From UBA1546 sp049302185 (lineage in GTDB: Bacteria > Nitrospirota > Thermodesulfovibrionia > Thermodesulfovibrionales > UBA1546): a stretch of DNA of 64,000 bases. Positions 60,012 through 64,000 of the stretch are shown here, in pieces (the stretch's first letter is position 1; the number at the start of each line of letters is the position of its first letter). The position numbers were made by a program, and so were the translations under genes. The notes under the pieces were generated by a model. That model ran no database searches, had not been told where the DNA came from, and saw only the letters and a list, made by a program, of their open reading frames with translations. The stretch is from assembly GCA_049302185.1 (NCBI GenBank), contig JBAQLV010000013.1:1-64000 (forward strand), read 5' to 3'.

Positions 60012-60857
60012 ATGATTAAAAGTTTTATACCAAAAACCTTCAAACTTCGACTAATTAAAGCGTTACATTTTATCTGGCTAAAATCCATAAGAGGCGCTAT
60101 AAAAGAGATTGGATTAGAGAATTTATTTGCTAATTTAGAACAAATAGTTCCAGATATAAGAGAACAATATAGTTCATTTAAGGTTGATACTCCTTACCTC
60201 AAAACAAAGGTTAGAGGACTTCATGCTTTTCAAATTTCGCTGGTTAACGAAGTTATAACTGGCATGGAAAATCCAGTGATTGTTGATATTGGCGATTCAG
60301 CTGGTACGCATTTGCAATACTTGCTTGGGTTGTATTCGGATAACAAAAAAATAGAATGTTTGAGTGTTAACTTAGATGATAAGGCGGTTGAAAGAATAAG
60401 AAAAAAGGGACTTAGCGCAGTACATACAAAGGCAGAAGATTTGCAGAATTATAATATAAAAGCTGATATTTTTTTATGCTTTGAAATCCTTGAACATTTA
60501 ATGAATCCGTGCTATTTTTTGCATGAACTATCAACAAAAACAAATGCGGAATTCCTTGTAATTACTGTTCCATATTTGAAAAATAGTCGTATTGGGTTAC
60601 ATCATGTCAGAGGAAATAGAAAAGAAACCGTTAATGCTGAGAATACCCATATTTTTGAACTATGTCCTACGGATTGGAAACTGCTTGTACAGCACTCAGG
60701 CTGGAAGATTTTGCGTGAGAAAATTTATTTGCAGTATCCGAAACATGGATTATTTCGAATCACGCAATCCCTTTGGAAAAGATTTGATTTTGAAGGGTTT
60801 TATGGCTTGGTTCTCAAGAGAGATGATACTTGGTCATCAAAATATTTAGATTGGTAA
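60012..60857 (+). CDS. SAM-dependent methyltransferase
   Basis: A 281-residue protein with a class I methyltransferase core. The SAM loop is degenerate (PVIVDIGDSAGTHLQYLLGL); motif II CLSVNLDD, the ADIFLCFEILEHLMNPCYFL segment and FLVITVPY are typical of Methyltransf_11/23-like enzymes. Starts considered are TTG 59979 and ATG 60012; I chose the ATG. Target unknown, probably a sugar carrying the acid made by the neighbouring genes. Confidence 0.75.
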   Translation: MIKSFIPKTFKLRLIKALHFIWLKSIRGAIKEIGLENLFANLEQIVPDIREQYSSFKVDTPYLKTKVRGLHAFQISLVNEVITGMENPVIVDIGDSAGTHLQYLLGLYSDNKKIECLSVNLDDKAVERIRKKGLSAVHTKAEDLQNYNIKADIFLCFEILEHLMNPCYFLHELSTKTNAEFLVITVPYLKNSRIGLHHVRGNRKETVNAENTHIFELCPTDWKLLVQHSGWKILREKIYLQYPKHGLFRITQSLWKRFDFEGFYGLVLKRDDTWSSKYLDW

Positions 60858-60869
60858 GTAAAGATTATT

Positions 60870-61778
60870 ATGAATAAAGTCGCCATTACAACTACTTCCT
60901 TCGGCAAATATGATAATGAACCCTTGGATCTGCTAAGGAGAAATGGTTTTGAAACTGTATTAAACCCTTATGGCAGAAAACTGAAAAAAGAAGAGGTATT
61001 TGAGCTATGCAGGGATGCGGTAGGTGTTATTGCCGGAACAGAAACACTTGATGCAGATACACTTGAGAAGCTGACGACTGTTAAAGTAATTTCCCGCTGT
61101 GGTACAGGATTGGATAATGTTGACCTTGATATTGCAAAAAAACTTGGGATAAAAGTATTTAATACACCCGATGCGCCGACAATTGCGGTTGCCGAGTTGA
61201 CTATCGGCTTGATTCTGAATCTTCTCAGGAAAATTAATTGTATGGATTTTGCGTTCCGGCAGGATAGATGGGAAAAATTGATGGGAAATCTCCTTTATGG
61301 GAAAAAAGTCGGTATTATAGGTTTTGGCAGGATAGGGAAAAAGGTCGCTGAATTGCTGAAACATTTTGGGTGTAAGATAAAATACTATGATACGAGAGTT
61401 GTAGTAGAAAGGCAGGATGCTGAACGAGTTGAATTAAGTGAGCTTTTAAAGGATAGCGATATCATATCAATCCATGTTTCTACAAAGGAACAAATTATAG
61501 GCGAAAATGAAATAAGACAGATGAAAAAAGGGGCATGGCTTGTGAATGTCTCAAGAGGCGGGGTTGTTGATGAAAATGCCCTGTATCATGCGCTCAGAGG
61601 AGGACATTTGGCAGGCGGAGCTATAGACGTTTTTGTCCATGAACCCTATAACGGCCCGTTAAAAGAGCTATATAATGTCATATTGACCCCTCATATAGGT
61701 TCATATGCAAAGGAAGCGAGAATAAGAATGGAAACGGATGCCGTTGAAAATCTTCTGAAAGGATTGGAGGAAACATAA
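60870..61778 (+). CDS. D-isomer-specific 2-hydroxyacid dehydrogenase
   Basis: A 302-residue SerA/GhrB-like dehydrogenase that interconverts a 2-hydroxy acid and a 2-keto acid with NAD(P). It shows ISRCGTGLDNVD, the coenzyme motif GFGRIG (151-156), NVSRGGVVDE with R229, E258 in VFVHEPYNG and H275 in ILTPHIGS, completing the R-E-H catalytic set. No ACT regulatory domain is present. It could make a phosphohydroxypyruvate- or glycerate-like precursor or reduce a sugar acid. It is followed by an SDR gene one base later. Confidence 0.9.
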   Translation: MNKVAITTTSFGKYDNEPLDLLRRNGFETVLNPYGRKLKKEEVFELCRDAVGVIAGTETLDADTLEKLTTVKVISRCGTGLDNVDLDIAKKLGIKVFNTPDAPTIAVAELTIGLILNLLRKINCMDFAFRQDRWEKLMGNLLYGKKVGIIGFGRIGKKVAELLKHFGCKIKYYDTRVVVERQDAERVELSELLKDSDIISIHVSTKEQIIGENEIRQMKKGAWLVNVSRGGVVDENALYHALRGGHLAGGAIDVFVHEPYNGPLKELYNVILTPHIGSYAKEARIRMETDAVENLLKGLEET

Positions 61779-61779
61779 A

Positions 61780-62715
61780 GTGAAAGTTATTCTTTTTGGA
61801 GGTTCGGGATTCCTTGGCAGTCATGTCGCGGATGCTCTGACCGATGCAGGGCATGAAGTCGTTATTTATGACATCAGGCCGTCGCCGTATCTCCGAAACC
61901 GGCAGAAGGGAATTATTGGAGACGTCTTAGACAGCGTTAAAGTAGAAAAAGCAATTAAGAATGCAGATATAGTTTATAATTTTGCAGGTGTGGCTGATAT
62001 CAACGATGCAAGCCGGAGGCCGCTGGACAGCGTTAAGTATAATATTTTGGGCAATTCTATCATTTTAGAGGCATGCCGCAAGGCAAAGGTTAAACGGTTT
62101 GTTTTCGCGAGTTCTCTTTATGTTTACAGCAAAGCGGGTTCGTTTTACAGAAGCACAAAACAGGCTTGCGAACTTCTTATTGAAAATTACCACGAAGCAT
62201 TCGGCCTGCCTTATACGATACTCCGTTACGGCTCTCTCTACGGGCCAAGGGCGGATGATAACAATTTCATCCATAGAGTAATAAGACAGGCTATTACAGA
62301 GGGAAAAATTGTACGAGAGGGTGACGGTGAGGAAATAAGGGAATATATACATGTGTTAGATGCCGCAAAGGGCAGCGTGGATATACTTTCCAAAGAATTT
62401 GCCAATCAGCATGTTATTCTCACCGGGCAGCAGCAGATGAAGATTAAAGACCTTCTCATGATGATAAAAGAAATGCTTGATAATAAGATAAAAATAGAAT
62501 TTTTGTCTGCAAACAAGAATCATCACTATGAGTTTACGCCTTATTCATTTGCGCCGAAGATAGGAAAAAGATTAACGAGCAAAACATATTTGGATCTTGG
62601 GCAAGGTATCCTTGACAGCATATTCACTATATACAGGGATGTCAATCCATTGCCTGTTTATGACAATATTATGATAAAAGAGCAAAAATCAAAGAAATCA
62701 GAAAAAAAGAAATAG
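61780..62715 (+). CDS. NAD-dependent epimerase/dehydratase (SDR)
   Basis: A 311-residue extended SDR. It has VILFGGSGFLGSHVA (residues 3-17), VYNFAGVADIND, ASSLYVYSK and catalytic Y123-x3-K127 (YRSTK), then RYGSLYGPRADDNN and REYIHVLDAAKG. The C-terminus is basic (KKSEKKK). The GTG start is separated by one base from the upstream stop. It most resembles UDP-sugar epimerases; the precise reaction is not decidable. Confidence 0.85.
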   Translation: MKVILFGGSGFLGSHVADALTDAGHEVVIYDIRPSPYLRNRQKGIIGDVLDSVKVEKAIKNADIVYNFAGVADINDASRRPLDSVKYNILGNSIILEACRKAKVKRFVFASSLYVYSKAGSFYRSTKQACELLIENYHEAFGLPYTILRYGSLYGPRADDNNFIHRVIRQAITEGKIVREGDGEEIREYIHVLDAAKGSVDILSKEFANQHVILTGQQQMKIKDLLMMIKEMLDNKIKIEFLSANKNHHYEFTPYSFAPKIGKRLTSKTYLDLGQGILDSIFTIYRDVNPLPVYDNIMIKEQKSKKSEKKK

Positions 62716-62760
62716 CAGGCAATCTTACTACCGGTCGTTTTCAAGGCTGATTCCCCTGAA

Positions 62761-63426
62761 ATGAAGCATATATACCTCTCATATTTGTTAGCAAATGAAA
62801 TTCCTGTTTATGGAGGGCGCGGCTCTCTAAACATAAAGAATATCAAATCTCTTCATAATGGAGATTCAGCAAATGTTTTTAGCTTTACTATGGAAAACCA
62901 TTGGGGAACACATATTGACTGTCCTGCTCACTTTTTTGAGAATGGACCGAAGGCTGCGGATTACCCCCCTGAAACATGGTTTTTCAAAAAGCCTTTTGTG
63001 TTACCTCTAAAACTTGAAGAGAACAGTCTCGTAAGCCCGGAAGATATAAATGAAATACCTGAAGGGACTGACTTGCTCTTAATTAAAAGCGGGTTCTCCT
63101 GTTTCCGTGGAACAGAAAAGTACACTCACAATAACCCCGGATTAAGGCCTGAAGCAGGTATCCGGTTGAGGGAAAAACATCCTTATGTAAGGGCAATCGG
63201 ATTTGATTTTATATCGCTTTCTCCTTACCAAAATAGGAATTTAGGCAGGGAAGCTCACCGTGCTTTTCTTGACCCTGAAGGAGTTAATGCTCCTATCCTG
63301 ATAATAGAGGATATGGATTTATCTGCTGACCTCTCAAGGCTGATTTCTGTGTGGATATTTCCTTTGAGAATAAGCGGGGTAGATAGTGCCCCGTGCACTG
63401 TGATAGGAGCAGTAGAAGATTTCTAA
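62761..63426 (+). CDS. Cyclase-family protein (kynurenine formamidase-like metal hydrolase)
   Basis: A 221-residue member of the cyclase/formamidase family. The metal-binding motif H47-WGT-H51-I-D53-CPA-H57 is intact, so it should hydrolyse an amide, ester or lactone. There is no signal peptide. In this gene set it might cleave a formyl or lactone group of a sugar acid. It starts 45 bases after the SDR stop, without a strong ribosome site. Confidence 0.83.
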   Translation: MKHIYLSYLLANEIPVYGGRGSLNIKNIKSLHNGDSANVFSFTMENHWGTHIDCPAHFFENGPKAADYPPETWFFKKPFVLPLKLEENSLVSPEDINEIPEGTDLLLIKSGFSCFRGTEKYTHNNPGLRPEAGIRLREKHPYVRAIGFDFISLSPYQNRNLGREAHRAFLDPEGVNAPILIIEDMDLSADLSRLISVWIFPLRISGVDSAPCTVIGAVEDF

Positions 63427-63448
63427 GGCGAGAGAGTTGAAATAAAGA

Positions 63449-64000
63449 ATGATCAGAACTATTTTTTTTGATTTCGATGGTGTAATAGTTGAATCGGTAG
63501 ATATAAAGACACGCGCCTTTGCTAAATTATTTGAGCATGAAGGCGAAGGTATTGTAAGAAAAGTGGTTTCTTACCATCTGGAAAATGCGGGCGTGTCAAG
63601 ATACGAAAAGTTCAGATATATATATAAAGAAATATTAAAGCGATTCCTCAGCGATGAAGAATTTGAAATGCTATGTAAGAAGTTCGCCGCCAGCGTAATG
63701 GATGGTGTTATAAAAGCTCCGTATGTAGAGGGAGCAAAGGAGTTTCTTGAGAATTATTCATCGAGGTTTATGTGTTTTGTGGCCTCAGCTACGCCGCAGG
63801 AAGAAATAGAAGAGATAATTCAGAAACGACATATACGTCATTTTTTTAAAGCAGTATATGGCGCTCCGGCAAAGAAAAATGATGCCGTAAAGACTATCCT
63901 CGTGAAAGAGAATATAGACCCGTGTAATGCTGTATATGTCGGAGATGCAATGAGCGACTATCTTGCAGCAAAAGAAAACAGGGTTGCTTTCATTGCGCGT
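63449..64000 (+). CDS. HAD-superfamily hydrolase, cut by the window end
   Basis: An open frame of 184 codons with no stop before the window edge. Motif I is TIFFDFDGVIVES (D8, D10), motif II is SSRFMCFVASATPQEE, the motif III lysine is in PAKKNDAVKTIL, and motif IV is AVYVGDAMSDYLAA. This matches a C1-capped phosphoglycolate phosphatase/beta-phosphoglucomutase type. About 20-30 residues are probably missing at the C-terminus. It may remove phosphate from the acidic sugar before CMP activation, as KdsC does in Kdo synthesis, although it is not a KdsC homologue. Confidence 0.82.
   Translation, partial: MIRTIFFDFDGVIVESVDIKTRAFAKLFEHEGEGIVRKVVSYHLENAGVSRYEKFRYIYKEILKRFLSDEEFEMLCKKFAASVMDGVIKAPYVEGAKEFLENYSSRFMCFVASATPQEEIEEIIQKRHIRHFFKAVYGAPAKKNDAVKTILVKENIDPCNAVYVGDAMSDYLAAKENRVAFIAR

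Noticed and set aside
61780..62715. Assignment of this or the other SDR genes (44014, 48192) as the missing LegB dehydratase
   Set aside because: None shows the T/S-D-E dehydratase triad in the serine strand, and all are far from the legionaminate genes.

Overview
The window is a long surface-polysaccharide (O-antigen, capsule or surface-glycan) locus from a Gram-negative-type bacterium of moderate to low GC. I place it only tentatively among uncultured Nitrospirota or Desulfobacterota-like anaerobes. The reasons are a Wzz-type chain-length protein, a NusG-paralogue antiterminator, palindromic repeats of the kind common in those genomes, and nine radical SAM genes in 64 kb. No rRNA, tRNA, CRISPR array or phage gene was seen. 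No gene-free stretch exceeds 300 bases.

Layout. Positions 1-1023 are an IS481-type insertion sequence whose left tip is the first base of the window, followed by a palindromic repeat and a type IV pilin-like gene. A lone minus-strand UDP-glucuronate 4-epimerase gene (1612-2640) faces a dTDP-L-rhamnose operon rmlA-rmlC-rmlB-rmlD (2726-6319). From 6453 to the window end every gene lies on the plus strand, many with ATGA or GTGA overlaps. This run opens with a winged-helix regulator and a NusG/UpxY-like antiterminator, then ugd, a short Wzz-like protein and a SPASM radical SAM protein.

From 11049 to 19552 lies a legionaminic-acid cassette: LegC-type aminotransferase, NeuD-type acetyltransferase, NeuB-type synthase, NeuC-type hydrolysing epimerase, PtmE-type CBS/nucleotidyltransferase and NeuA-type CMP transferase, followed by HisF-like, HisH-like and PseA/WbpG-like amidotransferase genes that should make an acetamidino derivative. 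The LegB 4,6-dehydratase is not seen. From 19577 to 26891 follow a methyltransferase, a DprE1/DprE2-like epimerase pair (polyprenyl-phosphoryl arabinose chemistry), two GT2 glycosyltransferases, an SDR, a TIM-barrel isomerase and a FAD oxidoreductase. From 26911 to 46437 cobalamin-binding radical SAM genes are interleaved with membrane and glycosyltransferase-like proteins, a PglK/MsbA-type ABC exporter, a HAD phosphatase, a sugar aminotransferase, an ATP-grasp ligase and an SDR.

From 46531 to the end come a GT39-like membrane glycosyltransferase, another SDR, a large glycosyltransferase-like protein and two groups of genes that look like pathways to CMP-activated acidic sugars. The first is YhcH, Gfo/Idh, Ldh-type dehydrogenase, cytidylyltransferase and a GT2-cytidylyltransferase fusion. 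The second is a SPASM plus B12 radical SAM pair, a third cytidylyltransferase, SDR, methyltransferase, D-2-hydroxyacid dehydrogenase, SDR, cyclase and a HAD hydrolase cut by the window edge. I recognise no published pathway matching these two groups. They and the cluster of six B12-radical SAM enzymes are the best candidates for undescribed biology.
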